Source: Streptomyces olivaceoviridis (GTDB lineage Bacteria; Actinomycetota; Actinomycetes; Streptomycetales; Streptomycetaceae). From it: 64,000 nt of DNA. The position numbers were made by a program, and so were the translations under genes. Shown here piece after piece: positions 52,174 to 61,849 of the stretch. The stretch spans positions 434,001 to 498,000 of the forward strand of contig NZ_BMUI01000001.1 of the NCBI RefSeq assembly GCF_014650115.1. The letters are read 5' to 3'. The number at the start of each line of letters is the position of its first letter. The stretch's first letter is position 1. Below the pieces are notes generated by a model. That model was given only the letters and a program-made list of their open reading frames with translations. It was not told where the DNA came from and did not search any database.

Positions 52174-53151
52174 TCAGGGCAGGGGCCAGGCGTACGGCCC
52201 CTGCGGGTCGTCCAGCCACGCCCAGGCGTGCTCGCCGGAGACCGTGACGCCGTACCGGCCGCGTTCCGGTTCGCCCTCGCGCTCCCACAGGGCGTACGCC
52301 TCCTGCGGGTCGAGGGTGCCGCGGGTCAGGGTGAGCAGGAAGCGGAACGGCTCCTGCTCAAGGGCCCGGCGTGGCAGCCCGGCCGGTGAGACGCCCTCGG
52401 GCTGCGCCCGGCGCCCGCCGCGCAGCGGCACGAAGAAGGCGGCCCCGGGCAGGAACGGGCCCTCGGCGTGCTCCGCGTCCCGCACGGTGAGCGTGAGCAG
52501 GCCGGTGGCGAGCGGGGTGAGGACGCGCGCGCCGGCGCGGCACTGGGCGAGCCAGGCGCGCGGCACCGTGGACAGCTCGCAGGTGGCGATGATCCGGTCG
52601 AAGGGGGCGCGTTCGGGCACCCCACGCGCGCCGTCACCGGTGACGACGACGGGGTGGTGGCCGGCCGCCGCGAGGTGCTGCCGGGCCGACTCGGTGATCT
52701 CCGGTTCCAGGTCGATGGTGGTGACGAGGTCGTCGGCGCCGAGCCGGTGGGCGAGCAGGGCCGCGTTGTAGCCGGTGCCGGCGCCCACCTCCAGCACCCG
52801 GTCGCCGTCCTCGACGCGCAGGGCGACCAGCATCCGGGCCATCAGGGAGGGCTGGCTGCTGGAGGAGAGCAGCTCGCCGTCGCGCAGCCGGGTGGCCAGC
52901 GGCACGTCCGCGTAGGCGCCGCGCACCCAGCGCTCCCGGGCCTCGCGGTCGGGACTCTCGCCCCAGCGGCGCTCGTAGCCGCGCGCCCCGGTGACGTAGT
53001 AGTACGGCACGAACAGGTGCCGGGGCACCGCCGCGAACGCCTCCCGCCACACCGGGTCGTCCGCCCAGGCCCCGTCGGCGTCGATCTCCCGCACCAGCTC
53101 GGCCCGCGCCGCGTCGGCGAGAGCCTCGATCCCGGTGTCGTAGACGCCCAT
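52174..53151 (-). CDS. SAM-dependent methyltransferase, protein-L-isoaspartate methyltransferase-like
   Basis: 325 residues. The segment RDGELLSSSSQPSLMARMLV followed by SAM motif I (VLEVGAGTGYN, 119-129) is the arrangement of PIMT enzymes, which repair isoaspartyl residues. The C-terminal 120 residues are unlike classical PIMT and resemble actinobacterial homologues often found in peptide-modification loci; no such peptide gene is seen here. The stop converges on the FHA gene with only 6 nt between. Divergent from the globin gene. Confidence 0.82.
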   Translation of the reverse strand: MGVYDTGIEALADAARAELVREIDADGAWADDPVWREAFAAVPRHLFVPYYYVTGARGYERRWGESPDREARERWVRGAYADVPLATRLRDGELLSSSSQPSLMARMLVALRVEDGDRVLEVGAGTGYNAALLAHRLGADDLVTTIDLEPEITESARQHLAAAGHHPVVVTGDGARGVPERAPFDRIIATCELSTVPRAWLAQCRAGARVLTPLATGLLTLTVRDAEHAEGPFLPGAAFFVPLRGGRRAQPEGVSPAGLPRRALEQEPFRFLLTLTRGTLDPQEAYALWEREGEPERGRYGVTVSGEHAWAWLDDPQGPYAWPLP

Positions 53152-53237
53152 GGGTCCACAGTAGGGGCGGGCGGCCTGCGGACGGGGCTGGTCCTAAGCC
53201 TTGAGTCCTCGGTCACCCGGTCTGAGACGATGGACGG

Positions 53238-53642
53238 GTGAATGAGATTCGGCGCGGCACGCTTCAGGAGCAGACCTTCTACGAGCAGGTCGGCGGGGAG
53301 GAGACCTTCCGCCGGCTCGTCCACCGTTTCTACGAGGGGGTCGCGGAGGACCCGCTGCTGCGGCCGATGTACCCGGAGGAGGACCTGGGACCGGCCGAGG
53401 AGCGGCTGGTGCTGTTCCTGATGCAGTACTGGGGCGGTCCGACGACGTACAGCGAGAACCGCGGCCACCCCCGGCTGCGCATGCGGCACGCCCCGTTCAC
53501 CGTGGACCGGGCGGCGCACGACGCGTGGCTGCGGCACATGCGGGTGGCCGTGGACGAGCTGGGGCTGTCGGAGGAGCACGAGCGGACGCTGTGGAACTAC
53601 CTGACGTACGCCGCCGCGTCGATGGTCAACACCCCCGACTGA
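53238..53642 (+). CDS. glbO: Group II truncated haemoglobin (GlbO type)
   Basis: 134 residues. By alignment to mycobacterial GlbO numbering, the key haem-pocket residues are conserved: Tyr32 (B10), Tyr45 (CD1), proximal His84 in RLRMRHAPF and Trp97 (G8). These define group II truncated globins, which bind O2 tightly and are linked to redox or NO chemistry. The [10 protein letters not shown] block is diagnostic. GTG 53238 has only a weak ribosome site. Confidence 0.94.
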   Translation: MNEIRRGTLQEQTFYEQVGGEETFRRLVHRFYEGVAEDPLLRPMYPEEDLGPAEERLVLFLMQYWGGPTTYSENRGHPRLRMRHAPFTVDRAAHDAWLRHMRVAVDELGLSEEHERTLWNYLTYAAASMVNTPD

Positions 53643-53805
53643 GCACCCGGGACTGACGGGTCGTCACTGAAGGTCGGATTCCGGTCACCCGTCGCCGCAT
53701 TCCGATCACAATCCGGTATAGACCGGCGAACAACCGCTTACCCGTCGCCCGGCCCTCTGCCAGCATCGCCCGCAGGTCTGGAAGCACCGGACACACGGGG
53801 GCCGG

Positions 53806-56800
53806 GTGACGGGGTTCGTCTTCTCACGCGCGCGTGCGCACCGCCTGCTGCTGGGCGCCGCGCTGCTGACGGTGGTGCTGACCACCGCCGTGCTCGCGAC
53901 GCTCACCGCGTACTCGGGGGCGATCGGCGACGCGGCACTGCGCCATGTGCTCGGCGACCCGCGCAACGCCGCCGACACCGCGCTGATCGTGAAGGCGGAC
54001 GTGCCCCCGGCCGAGCGGACCGCCGCCGACACCGCCGTACGCCGGGGCGCGCGCCGGGCCTTCGCCGGGTCACCGGTGACCGTACGGACCCTGCGCCGCT
54101 CGGGGCCGTACGCCCTGCCCCGCTCCCTCCAGCCGCCCGCGAGCAGGTCGGGCGACCCGGACCTGACGTACTTCGCGGCACTGGACCGTACGCAGGTGCG
54201 GGTGGCCGCCGGCCGCCTCCCCCGCCGTACCGACGGCGAGGCCGAGGTGGCGCTCCCGGAGACGGCGGCCCGCGCGCTGCGGCTGGAGCCCGGCGCCCGG
54301 CTCATCCTGGCGGACCGGCTGGAGGGGCCCGCGGTCCGGGTCCGGGTCGTCGGCGTGTACCGCCCCGCCTCGGTGACGGCACCGTACTGGCGGCTGGACG
54401 ACCTGCTCGGGCGCGGGGTGAAGAAGTCCGGCTTCACGACGTACGGGCCGCTGCTCACCGACCCCGCCGTCCTCACCGGCGGCCGGGTCAGCGCCGGAGC
54501 GACGGGCTGGCTGGCGTCGGCGGACTTCGCCTCGGTGACGACCGGCCGGATCGGGGAGCTGCGGGCGGCGGCCCGGGCCGGCAGCGCGGCCCTGCGCGAG
54601 CCGGCCGCGCTGAGCGGTACGACGGTGTCGCAGACCGCGCTGCCGGACGTGCTGGACCGGGTGGACCGATCCCTGCTCGTGGCCCGCTCCACCCTGCTGA
54701 TCGTCGCGCTCCAGCTGGTGCTGCTCGCCGGCTACGCGCTGCTGCTCGTCGCCCGGCTGCTCAGCACCGAACGCGCCGACGAGACCCGGCTGCTGCGGGC
54801 CCGGGGCGCCTCCCGCACCCGGATCGCCGCGCTCGCCGGGGCCGAGGCGCTGCTGCTCGCGCTGCCCGCGGCCCTGTGCGCGCCACTGCTCGCCGGCCCG
54901 CTCACCGCACTGCTGGCCGGACACGGCCCGCTGGCCCGGCTCGGCCTGCGCCTGGACCTGCCGGCCGCCGGCCGGCCCGCCGTCTGGCTGGTCGCGGCCG
55001 GGGTCGCCGTCGGCTGCGCGCTGGCGGTGACCGTACCGGCGGTCACGGGCACGGGGGCCGAGGCACGCCCGTCCGGGCCCCGGCGCTCCTGGGCCCCGAG
55101 GCTGCGCCGGACGGCGGCCCGGCCGGGCGGCGCGCGGGCCGTGCCGGCCCCGCTGCGGGCCGGCGCCGACCTCGGGCTGCTCGCCATCGCCGCGGTGGCC
55201 TACTGGCAGCTGGGCCGGCAGGACTCCGGCGCCGTGGCCGCCGACCGGTCGGGCGCGCTCGGCGTCGATCCGCTGCTGGTGGCCGCGCCCGCGCTGGCCC
55301 TGCTCGCCGGGACCGTGCTCACGCTGCGGCTGCTGCCGCCCGTGGCGCGGTTCGCCGAACGCTGGGCGGCCGGCGGGCGGGGGCTGCCGGCGGCGCTCGC
55401 GGGCTGGCAGTTCAGCCGGCGCACCGCGCGCGGCACGGGCCCGGTGCTGCTGCTCGTCCTCGCCGTCGCCCTCGGCATGCTCGCGATCGGGCAGGCCGCC
55501 TCCTGGGACCGCTCGCAGGACGACCAGGCCGACTTCCGGGCCGGGGTGCCGGTGCGGGTCCTGGCCTCCGGGGAGGACGGGTTCGGCCGTACGGACCTGT
55601 ACGGCGGCCTGCCACGGGTGCGCGAGGCCGCCCCGGCCGTGCGCGCCGCCCAGCCGCTGTCCGGCGACCGCACGGCGACCGTGCTGGCCCTCGACACCGC
55701 CCACGCGGCGGACGCGGTCCTCATGCGCCCCGACCTGGCGGACGAACCGGTACGGCCGCTGCTGGGCCGGCTCACCCCCAAGAGCGCCCCCGCCGGGGCC
55801 GGGGTCCCGGCGGGCACCGCCCGGCTGAAGCTGACGGCCCGGCTGCGCAGCTCGACCGGGCCGGGCACCACGACCGCGGTGACGGTCACCCTGACCGACC
55901 GGTACGGGGTGCCGTACCAGCTGCCGGCCGGGCAGCTCCCCGCCGACGGGCGCCCGCACACCCTGACCCTCGCCCTCGGCACCGCCACCGGACCGGCGAC
56001 CCTCACCGGTCTCCGCCTGGACCTGACCCAGCCCGCCGAACGGGCCGAGCACCACCGCCTCACGATCGACGGGCTGACCGCGTCGGGCACGGACCACCCG
56101 CTCACCCTGCCCGCCCGGTGGACCACCACCGCGGAGGCCGGCGGCGCCGCCGTACCGAGCGCCGCGACCAGCCCCACCCGTCCCGAGGTCACCGGCACCC
56201 ACCCCCTGGCCTTCGCCTACAGCACCGGCTACCTCCCGGACGCCGGCATCTGGACCGTCGCCTCCGTCACCCTCCGGCTCCAGGCCGCCCAGCCCGTGCC
56301 CGCCGAGGTGCCGGCCGTCGCGACCGACCGCTACCTGGGCGCGGCGGGCGCCCGCACCGGGCAGCGGGTCGACCTCACCCTCGGCGACCGGCGGGTGCCG
56401 GTGCGGATCGTACGGGCGGTACGCGCGCTGCCGGCCACCGCCGACCCGGCCGCCACCGGCACCCACGACGGCGGTGCCGTCCTGCTCGACCTGCGCGCCC
56501 TGAACCAGCTGCTCCAGGCCCGGTACGGCGAGAACGCCACCCCCACCGAGTGGTGGCTCGCCACCGCGCCCGGCGCCTCCGCCCGCGTGGCCGCCGCCGT
56601 CCGGGCGCTGCCGGACGTCGATCCCGGGCAGGTCGTGGTGCGCGACGAGATCGCCGCCGAACTGCGCGACGATCCGTTCGGCGCCGGACCGGAGGCCGCG
56701 TTCACGGCGGCGGCCGTGGTCGCGGCGGCGCTCGCCGCCGTCGGCTTCGCGGTCGGCGCCGCCGGCGCGCAGCGGGCGCGCGGCGCCGAGTTCGCCGTCC

Positions 56801-57108
56801 TGCGCGCACTCGGCACACCGCGCCGCCAGCTGGCCCGGACGGTCGCCGCCGAACAGGCCGTCCTGGTGGGCCTGGCGCTGGCGGTGGGCCTGGGCCTGGG
56901 CACCGTACTGGCCCGCACCGTCCTGCCCCTGATCGTCCTGACCGGCGAGGCGACCCGCCCGGTACCGGACCTGCTGGTCCGACTCCCGCCCGGACAGGTG
57001 GCGCTGCTGCTCGCCGCCGTCGCCGTGGCACCACTGACGATCGCGGCGACAACCGCCGTACGCCGGGCGGACCCGGCACGGGCGCTGCGCGGGCAGGGGG
57101 GTGAGTGA
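53806..57108 (+). CDS. Large ABC transporter permease, FtsX/MacB family (first of two)
   Basis: 1100 residues. The first TM (LLGAALLTVVLTTAVLATLT) is followed by a large extracytoplasmic domain and a cluster of TMs around 300-500 (ALQLVLLAGYALLLVARLL, LLRARGASRTRIAALAGAEA), then a second large domain and terminal TMs (VLRALGTPRRQLARTVAAEQ). LRARGAS and LRALGTP mark the two FtsX cytoplasmic loops. Such proteins move lipoproteins or peptides or regulate envelope enzymes. GTG 53806. Its end overlaps the repeat-bearing spacer frame by GTGAGTGA. Confidence 0.88.
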   Translation: MTGFVFSRARAHRLLLGAALLTVVLTTAVLATLTAYSGAIGDAALRHVLGDPRNAADTALIVKADVPPAERTAADTAVRRGARRAFAGSPVTVRTLRRSGPYALPRSLQPPASRSGDPDLTYFAALDRTQVRVAAGRLPRRTDGEAEVALPETAARALRLEPGARLILADRLEGPAVRVRVVGVYRPASVTAPYWRLDDLLGRGVKKSGFTTYGPLLTDPAVLTGGRVSAGATGWLASADFASVTTGRIGELRAAARAGSAALREPAALSGTTVSQTALPDVLDRVDRSLLVARSTLLIVALQLVLLAGYALLLVARLLSTERADETRLLRARGASRTRIAALAGAEALLLALPAALCAPLLAGPLTALLAGHGPLARLGLRLDLPAAGRPAVWLVAAGVAVGCALAVTVPAVTGTGAEARPSGPRRSWAPRLRRTAARPGGARAVPAPLRAGADLGLLAIAAVAYWQLGRQDSGAVAADRSGALGVDPLLVAAPALALLAGTVLTLRLLPPVARFAERWAAGGRGLPAALAGWQFSRRTARGTGPVLLLVLAVALGMLAIGQAASWDRSQDDQADFRAGVPVRVLASGEDGFGRTDLYGGLPRVREAAPAVRAAQPLSGDRTATVLALDTAHAADAVLMRPDLADEPVRPLLGRLTPKSAPAGAGVPAGTARLKLTARLRSSTGPGTTTAVTVTLTDRYGVPYQLPAGQLPADGRPHTLTLALGTATGPATLTGLRLDLTQPAERAEHHRLTIDGLTASGTDHPLTLPARWTTTAEAGGAAVPSAATSPTRPEVTGTHPLAFAYSTGYLPDAGIWTVASVTLRLQAAQPVPAEVPAVATDRYLGAAGARTGQRVDLTLGDRRVPVRIVRAVRALPATADPAATGTHDGGAVLLDLRALNQLLQARYGENATPTEWWLATAPGASARVAAAVRALPDVDPGQVVVRDEIAAELRDDPFGAGPEAAFTAAAVVAAALAAVGFAVGAAGAQRARGAEFAVLRALGTPRRQLARTVAAEQAVLVGLALAVGLGLGTVLARTVLPLIVLTGEATRPVPDLLVRLPPGQVALLLAAVAVAPLTIAATTAVRRADPARALRGQGGE

Positions 57109-57602
57109 CGTGGGGATCGCTCCGGGTCCCGTCGCTGCGCAGGCGGCCACCGCGTGCCTGGTGACTCCATACCGGCGGACCCGTCCACGGGACGCACTCG
57201 GACCGGTACCCGCCACGCACCGGCCGACGCCATACGCCGTCTCAGCCGAGGCGCCCCGCGCGGGCACTCCGCCCGTACGCGCCCGGATGCCGGACACGCC
57301 CACGACGGTGACCGCCGCGCACCGGCCCCCCACGCACCAGCCGACGCCACACGCCGTCTCAGCCGAGGCGCCCCGCGCGGGCACTCCGCCCGTACGCGCC
57401 CGGATGCCGGACACGCCCACGACGGTGACCGCCGCGCACCGGCCCCCCACGCACCGGCCGACGCCACGCGCCGTCTCGGCCGAGGCGCCCCGCGCGGGCA
57501 CTCCGCCCGTACGCGCCCGGATGCTGGGGGCGCTCGCGGTGGGGGCCGCCGTGGGTCGGACGGGGCGCGTGCGGGCGGCGCACGCTCAGGGAGGTGAGTG
57601 AC
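57101..57602 (+). repeat. Spacer with 117-bp tandem repeat between the two permease genes
   Basis: A 117-bp unit is repeated about 2.7 times from roughly 57213 to 57525 (anchor word GCCGTCTC at 57236, 57353 and 57470). The 494-nt spacer is framed by the near-identical words GTGAGTGACGTGG (57101) and GTGAGTGACATGG (57594). An uninterrupted 166-codon plus frame starting GTG 57101 crosses it, and because 117 is a multiple of three other frames are open too, so coding cannot be decided. If translated, it would be a Pro/Ala/Arg/Thr-rich protein with 39-residue repeats and no signal or TM. Confidence 0.85.
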
Positions 57603-60600
57603 ATGGGCCGGCCGTTGCCGCGCGTGGTCGCTCCGTGGGTGCGGACCCGGCTGCGGGCCGCGCCCGGTGCCGCCGTCGCGCTCGCGTTGCTGGTCGGGCT
57701 GGCCGCGTGTCTGGCGGGCGCCTTTCCGCGGGCGGTGGACCGGTACGAGGACGCGGGGCTGCAACGGACGCTCCGCCAGGCCCGTCCGGAGCACACCACC
57801 GTACGGGTGTCGGCGCCCCAGCCCGACCTCGGCCTGCCGCCCGAGCGGCGCGCCGCGGCACTGCGCCCCGACGCACTGGAGCGGCAGTACGAGAAGGTGC
57901 TCGGCACGGTCGGCAGCCCGTTGAGCGTGCAGCGCGCCCAGTCCGCGTACGGCGTCGCCGGCACCGTCAGCCCGGCGGTGCCCGACCCGTGGCTGCCCCG
58001 GCCGACCGGACTGCCCGCCCACATCTCGCTGGCCGCGCAGCACGGCCTCGCCGACCACGCGCGCGTGCGCACCGGCCGGCTGCCGCGCGCCCCGCACCCG
58101 GTCGACGCCTCGACCCCCGAGGTGGAGGCCGCCGTCACCGCCGCCACCGCCAAGGCCCTGCACATCAAGGTGGGTTCGGTCGTCCACATGCCGGCGCCCG
58201 GCCGCGACCCGCTCGCCGTCCGGGTCACCGGCATCCTCGTCCCGCGCGACCCCGACAGCGCCTACTGGTCCACCGTCCCGCTGCTGCGCACCCCGACCCT
58301 GGTGACCCTGCCCACCCCCGGCCCGGACCCGGACAAGTACTGGCTCGGCGCGCTGCTGCTCGCCCCCGAGGCGGCCCCCGCCCTGCTGGGCACCAGCACC
58401 AACCCGGCCCGCTACTGGCACCTCGCCCCCGCCCTGCGCGGTCTGCGCGCCCACGACCTGGACCGCCTGCGGTCGGCCGTCGCCGCCCTGGAGTCCGGTC
58501 CGGGCCTGCAACGCGCCCGCGCCGTCACCGACGACGGCACCGACGTCAACACAGACCTGGACGACGCCCTCGCCTCCTTCTCCCGGCTGCGCTCCGGCAT
58601 CGCCCCGCTGGTCTCCGTGGCCGCCGCGGGCGCCGCGACGGTCGTCGCCGTCGTCCTGCTCATGACCGGTGGCCTGGCCGCCGACCGGCGCCGCGTCGAA
58701 CTCGCCCTGCTGCGCGCCCGCGGCGCCTCCCTGTCCGGCCTCGCCGGGCGGCTGCTCGCCGAGACCGCCGTGATCGCCGTACCGGCGGGCGCCGCCGGCC
58801 TGGCGGGGTCCCTGCTCGTGGTCCCCGCCGGCCGGGTCGTCCCGGCCGTCCTCTCCGCCCTGGCCGTCACCCTGGCCGCCTGCGCCGCCCTCCCCCTGCG
58901 CGCCGTCCTCGCCCACCGCGCGGTCCGGCTGACGGCTCCGCGCGAAGACATCGCCTCGGTACGGCCGTCCCGGCGCCGTACGGTCGCCGAGCTGACCCTG
59001 CTGGTGCTGGCCGCCGGTGCGGTGGCCACCCTGCGCCGGCGCGGCACGACGGGCGACCAGCTGACGGCCGTGGCCCCCGTCCTGGTCGGAGTCATCGCCG
59101 CGTTGGTGCTGCTCCGCGTGTACCCGCTGCTGCTGCGGCGCCTGTCCGGTCCCGCCGGGCGGCTGCGCGGCGCGGTGGGCCACCTCTCCCTGGCCCGCGC
59201 TGGCCGCACCCAGGGCTCCGCGGTGCTCCCGCTCCTCGCCCTGCTGACCGCGCTGACCACGGCGGCGTTCGGCGGCTCGGTGCTGGCGGGTGTGGCCGAG
59301 GCCCGCGACCGGGCGGCCCTGCTCACGGTCGGCGCGGACGCCCGCGCCGACGCGGGCGCCCCCCTGCCGGCCGACGCCCCCGCCCGGGCCCGCTCGGTCC
59401 CCGGGGTCCGCGCGGTGACACCCGTCAGCATCGCGTACGAGGCGAAACCGGAGGACGGCGAGAACGCGGTACCCCTGCTGGGCGTCGACCCACAGGGCTA
59501 CGGCGCCCTGACGACGTACACCGGCCTGGGCACGCTCCCGCCCGCCCGGCTGACGGCGGGGGGTCGGACCGGCACGGGCCGGCTGACGGCGGGGAGTCAG
59601 ACCGGCACGGGCCGGCTGACGGCGGGGGGTCACTCCGACGCGGTCCGCCTGCCGGCTGGGGGCCGCTCCGGCACAGGCCCGCTGACGGCGGGGGACCAGT
59701 CCGGCACGGTCCCCCTGCCGGCTGGGGGCCACTCCAGTAGCGGCCACCCCGCAGGCGGGGACCACTCCCGCACCGCCCGCCTGACCGCCAAGGCCCACCT
59801 GACAGCCGAGGCCCACCCCGGCACCGCCTCCCTGACAGCCAGGGCCCGCCCCGGCACCGGCCGCCTCGCGGGCGACGACCGCTCCGGTCCGCTCCCCGCC
59901 GTCGCCTCCCCCTCCGTCGCCTCCTCGTACGGCACCCGGCGGCCGTTCCTGGTGCGGCTGGAGGACGGCAGCGCGGTCACCGTGCGGATCGTCCTGGTCC
60001 GCGACCGCACGCCGGCCGTCTCCGGTCCCGACTTCCTCGTCGTGGACCGGGCGGGCCTGCCCGCCCGGGCGAGCCGTCCCACGACCCTGCTGCTCACCGG
60101 CGACCACGTGGACGCGGACGCCCTCCGGAAGGCCGTGGGAGGCTCCGCCGCCGTACGGCTCCGGGCCGAGGAACGCGCCCGGTACGCCGACTCGCCCCTC
60201 CAGTCCGGCGCCGAGCACGTCTACACGGCGGCCGTCGCCACGGGGGCCGGCTTCGCCGTGCTGGCCCTGCTGCTGTCGCTGCTCCGGGCCGCCCCCGAAC
60301 GGTCCGCGCTGCTGGCCCGCCTGCGCACGATGGGCCTCACCCGCGCCGAGTCCCGCCGCCTGCTGATCCTCGAATCCCTGCCCCAGGCCCTCCTGGCAGC
60401 CCTGGGCGGCACACTGACCGGCTGGACGGCGATCCGTCTCCTCGCACCCGGCATCGACCTGACGACCGTCGCCTTCCCGACGGCCCGGACCCCCTTGACC
60501 GAGACCCGCCTCCACCCGGACACCTGGTCGCTCCTGCTCCCGGCCCTCGCGGTGGTGACGGTGGCGGTGGGAGTGGCGGCGCTGCAAGCCTGGTGGACAG

Positions 60601-60647
60601 GACGACGGGGCTCGGTCACAGAACTACGGGCGGGAGACGGCCGATGA
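57603..60647 (+). CDS. Large ABC transporter permease, FtsX/MacB family (second of two)
   Basis: 1014 residues. TM1 (AAPGAAVALALLVGLAACLA), then an extracytoplasmic domain (to about 330) and TM groups at about 335-560 (SVAAAGAATVVAVVLLMTGG, LLRARGASLSGLAGRLLAE). A second extracytoplasmic domain (about 565-870) and terminal TMs with LRTMGLTRAESRRLLILES follow. The second outside domain is interrupted by 11-residue repeats (RLTAGGRTGTG and variants) from residue 649. ATG 57603 is chosen because GGAGG lies 8 nt upstream; GTG 57594 is too close. ATGA at its end links it to a possible long start of the ATPase. Confidence 0.88.
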   Translation: MGRPLPRVVAPWVRTRLRAAPGAAVALALLVGLAACLAGAFPRAVDRYEDAGLQRTLRQARPEHTTVRVSAPQPDLGLPPERRAAALRPDALERQYEKVLGTVGSPLSVQRAQSAYGVAGTVSPAVPDPWLPRPTGLPAHISLAAQHGLADHARVRTGRLPRAPHPVDASTPEVEAAVTAATAKALHIKVGSVVHMPAPGRDPLAVRVTGILVPRDPDSAYWSTVPLLRTPTLVTLPTPGPDPDKYWLGALLLAPEAAPALLGTSTNPARYWHLAPALRGLRAHDLDRLRSAVAALESGPGLQRARAVTDDGTDVNTDLDDALASFSRLRSGIAPLVSVAAAGAATVVAVVLLMTGGLAADRRRVELALLRARGASLSGLAGRLLAETAVIAVPAGAAGLAGSLLVVPAGRVVPAVLSALAVTLAACAALPLRAVLAHRAVRLTAPREDIASVRPSRRRTVAELTLLVLAAGAVATLRRRGTTGDQLTAVAPVLVGVIAALVLLRVYPLLLRRLSGPAGRLRGAVGHLSLARAGRTQGSAVLPLLALLTALTTAAFGGSVLAGVAEARDRAALLTVGADARADAGAPLPADAPARARSVPGVRAVTPVSIAYEAKPEDGENAVPLLGVDPQGYGALTTYTGLGTLPPARLTAGGRTGTGRLTAGSQTGTGRLTAGGHSDAVRLPAGGRSGTGPLTAGDQSGTVPLPAGGHSSSGHPAGGDHSRTARLTAKAHLTAEAHPGTASLTARARPGTGRLAGDDRSGPLPAVASPSVASSYGTRRPFLVRLEDGSAVTVRIVLVRDRTPAVSGPDFLVVDRAGLPARASRPTTLLLTGDHVDADALRKAVGGSAAVRLRAEERARYADSPLQSGAEHVYTAAVATGAGFAVLALLLSLLRAAPERSALLARLRTMGLTRAESRRLLILESLPQALLAALGGTLTGWTAIRLLAPGIDLTTVAFPTARTPLTETRLHPDTWSLLLPALAVVTVAVGVAALQAWWTGRRGSVTELRAGDGR
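59547..59890. repeat. 33-bp in-frame minisatellite in the second permease gene
   Basis: Seven successive 11-codon units start at 59547 (RLTAGGRTGTG, RLTAGSQTGTG, RLTAGGHSDAV, RLPAGGRSGTG, PLTAGDQSGTV, PLPAGGHSSSG, HPAGGDHSRTA). More diverged units follow to about 59890. The first three DNA copies are nearly identical. Confidence 0.92.
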
Positions 60648-60730
60648 CGCCCCACAGGACACCCGGCCGGCACGGGCAGGCGACCCCACCCCCCGCCCGC
60701 CACGGGCACGGCGCACCCGCAGGAGACCCC

Positions 60731-61681
60731 ATGACAACCGACCCGAGCCTGACCGAGCTGGCCCACCGCGTCACCGAGGCCGGAGCGAACCCCGCCTACG
60801 GCCATGACGCCCTGATCACCTGCGACCGCCTCGTCCGCGTCTTCACCACCGCCGGCATAGAGGTCCAGGCGCTCCAGGGCCTGGACCTCCTCGTCCGCGA
60901 GGGCGAACTGATGGCGCTGGTCGGCGCGTCCGGGAGCGGCAAGTCCACCCTGATGAACATCCTCGCCGGCCTCGACACCCCCACCGCCGGCGCGGCCCGC
61001 GTCGCCGGCCGCGACCTGCTCACCATGACCGCCGCCGACCGCCTCGCCTACCGCCGCGAGGTCGTCGGCTTCGTCTGGCAGCAGACCGCCCGCAACCTCC
61101 TCCCCTACCTCACCGCGGCCCAGAACGTCGCGCTGCCCCTCCAGCTCTCCCGCACCCGCAAGGGCCGCCGCGCCCGCGCCGAACACGCCCTGGAACTCCT
61201 GGAGCTGCTCCAGGTGGCCGACTGCCGCGACCGCCGCCCGCAGCAGATGTCCGGCGGCCAGCAGCAGCGCGTGGCGATCGCCGTGGCCCTCGCCAACGAC
61301 CCGGCCGTCCTGCTCGCCGACGAACCCACCGGCGAACTCGACTCCCAGACGGCCGCGCAGATCTTCGACGCGTTCCGCACGGCCAACGAGACCCTGGGCA
61401 CCACGATCGTCATCGTCACGCACGACCAGGCGGTGGCGAGCGAGGTCCGCCGTACGGTGGCGATCCGGGACGGCCGTACGTCCACCGAGGTGCTGCGCCG
61501 CAGCGAGATCGACGCGGCGACCGGCCATGAGACGGTCGTGGCCCGCGAGTACGCCATGCTCGACCGCGCGGGCCGCCTCCAGCTGCCCGCCGACTACCTC
61601 CGCGCCCTGGACATGCGCGACCGGGTGGCCCTGGAACTGGAGTCCGACCACATCGGGGTATGGCCCGACAACACACAGTGA
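60731..61681 (+). CDS. ABC transporter ATP-binding protein (MacB/LolD type)
   Basis: 316 residues. Walker A GASGSGKST, Q-loop FVWQQ, signature MSGGQQQR, Walker B VLLADEPTGELD and H-loop VTHD are all intact. It should energise one or both large permeases upstream. The C-terminal 60 residues (VLRRSEIDAATGHETVVARE, LQLPADYLRALDMRDRVALE) form an extra SpoVT/AbrB-like strand region of unknown role, seen in related streptomycete ATPases. ATG 60731 has AGGAG and conserved sequence at once. An alternative ATG 60644 overlaps the permease stop (ATGA) and has GGGAG. Confidence 0.9.
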   Translation: MTTDPSLTELAHRVTEAGANPAYGHDALITCDRLVRVFTTAGIEVQALQGLDLLVREGELMALVGASGSGKSTLMNILAGLDTPTAGAARVAGRDLLTMTAADRLAYRREVVGFVWQQTARNLLPYLTAAQNVALPLQLSRTRKGRRARAEHALELLELLQVADCRDRRPQQMSGGQQQRVAIAVALANDPAVLLADEPTGELDSQTAAQIFDAFRTANETLGTTIVIVTHDQAVASEVRRTVAIRDGRTSTEVLRRSEIDAATGHETVVAREYAMLDRAGRLQLPADYLRALDMRDRVALELESDHIGVWPDNTQ

Positions 61682-61699
61682 GCCGAACCACCCGGTTCA

Positions 61700-61849
61700 G
61701 CGCACACCGACCCGCCTGGCCAAGCGCACACCGACCCGCTCCGCGCAGCGCACGCCGACCCGCCTGGCCAAGCGCACACCGACCCGCGCCGTTCAGCGCA
61801 CGTCGACCCGCTCCGCTCAGCGCACGCCGACCCGCTCCGCTCAGCGCAC
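61700..61849. repeat. 24-bp tandem repeat containing a stop codon
   Basis: Six units of 24 bp with the anchor GCGCAC at 61700, 61724, 61748, 61772, 61796 and 61820, plus a partial one at 61844. On the minus strand the first unit holds the stop of the unknown protein gene (TGA at 61841-61843); the others continue downstream of it. Four of the units keep the TCA stop complement, the CCAAG variants do not. Confidence 0.92.

Noticed and set aside
52174..53151. PIMT-like methyltransferase as marker of a peptide-modification (RiPP) cluster
   Set aside because: No precursor peptide, ATP-grasp enzyme or radical SAM gene is nearby; the flanking genes are an FHA protein and a globin.
57154..57597. A second plus-strand frame (147 codons) through the 117-bp repeats
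   Set aside because: Because the repeat length is a multiple of three, all frames without stops in one unit stay open. This one lacks a ribosome site, so openness is not evidence of coding.
56331..60587. A 1418-codon minus-strand open frame across the permease genes
   Set aside because: Shadow of the two FtsX permeases; composition is Gln/Gly/Arg-rich without domains, and the repeats inside it are the complement of the permease minisatellite.
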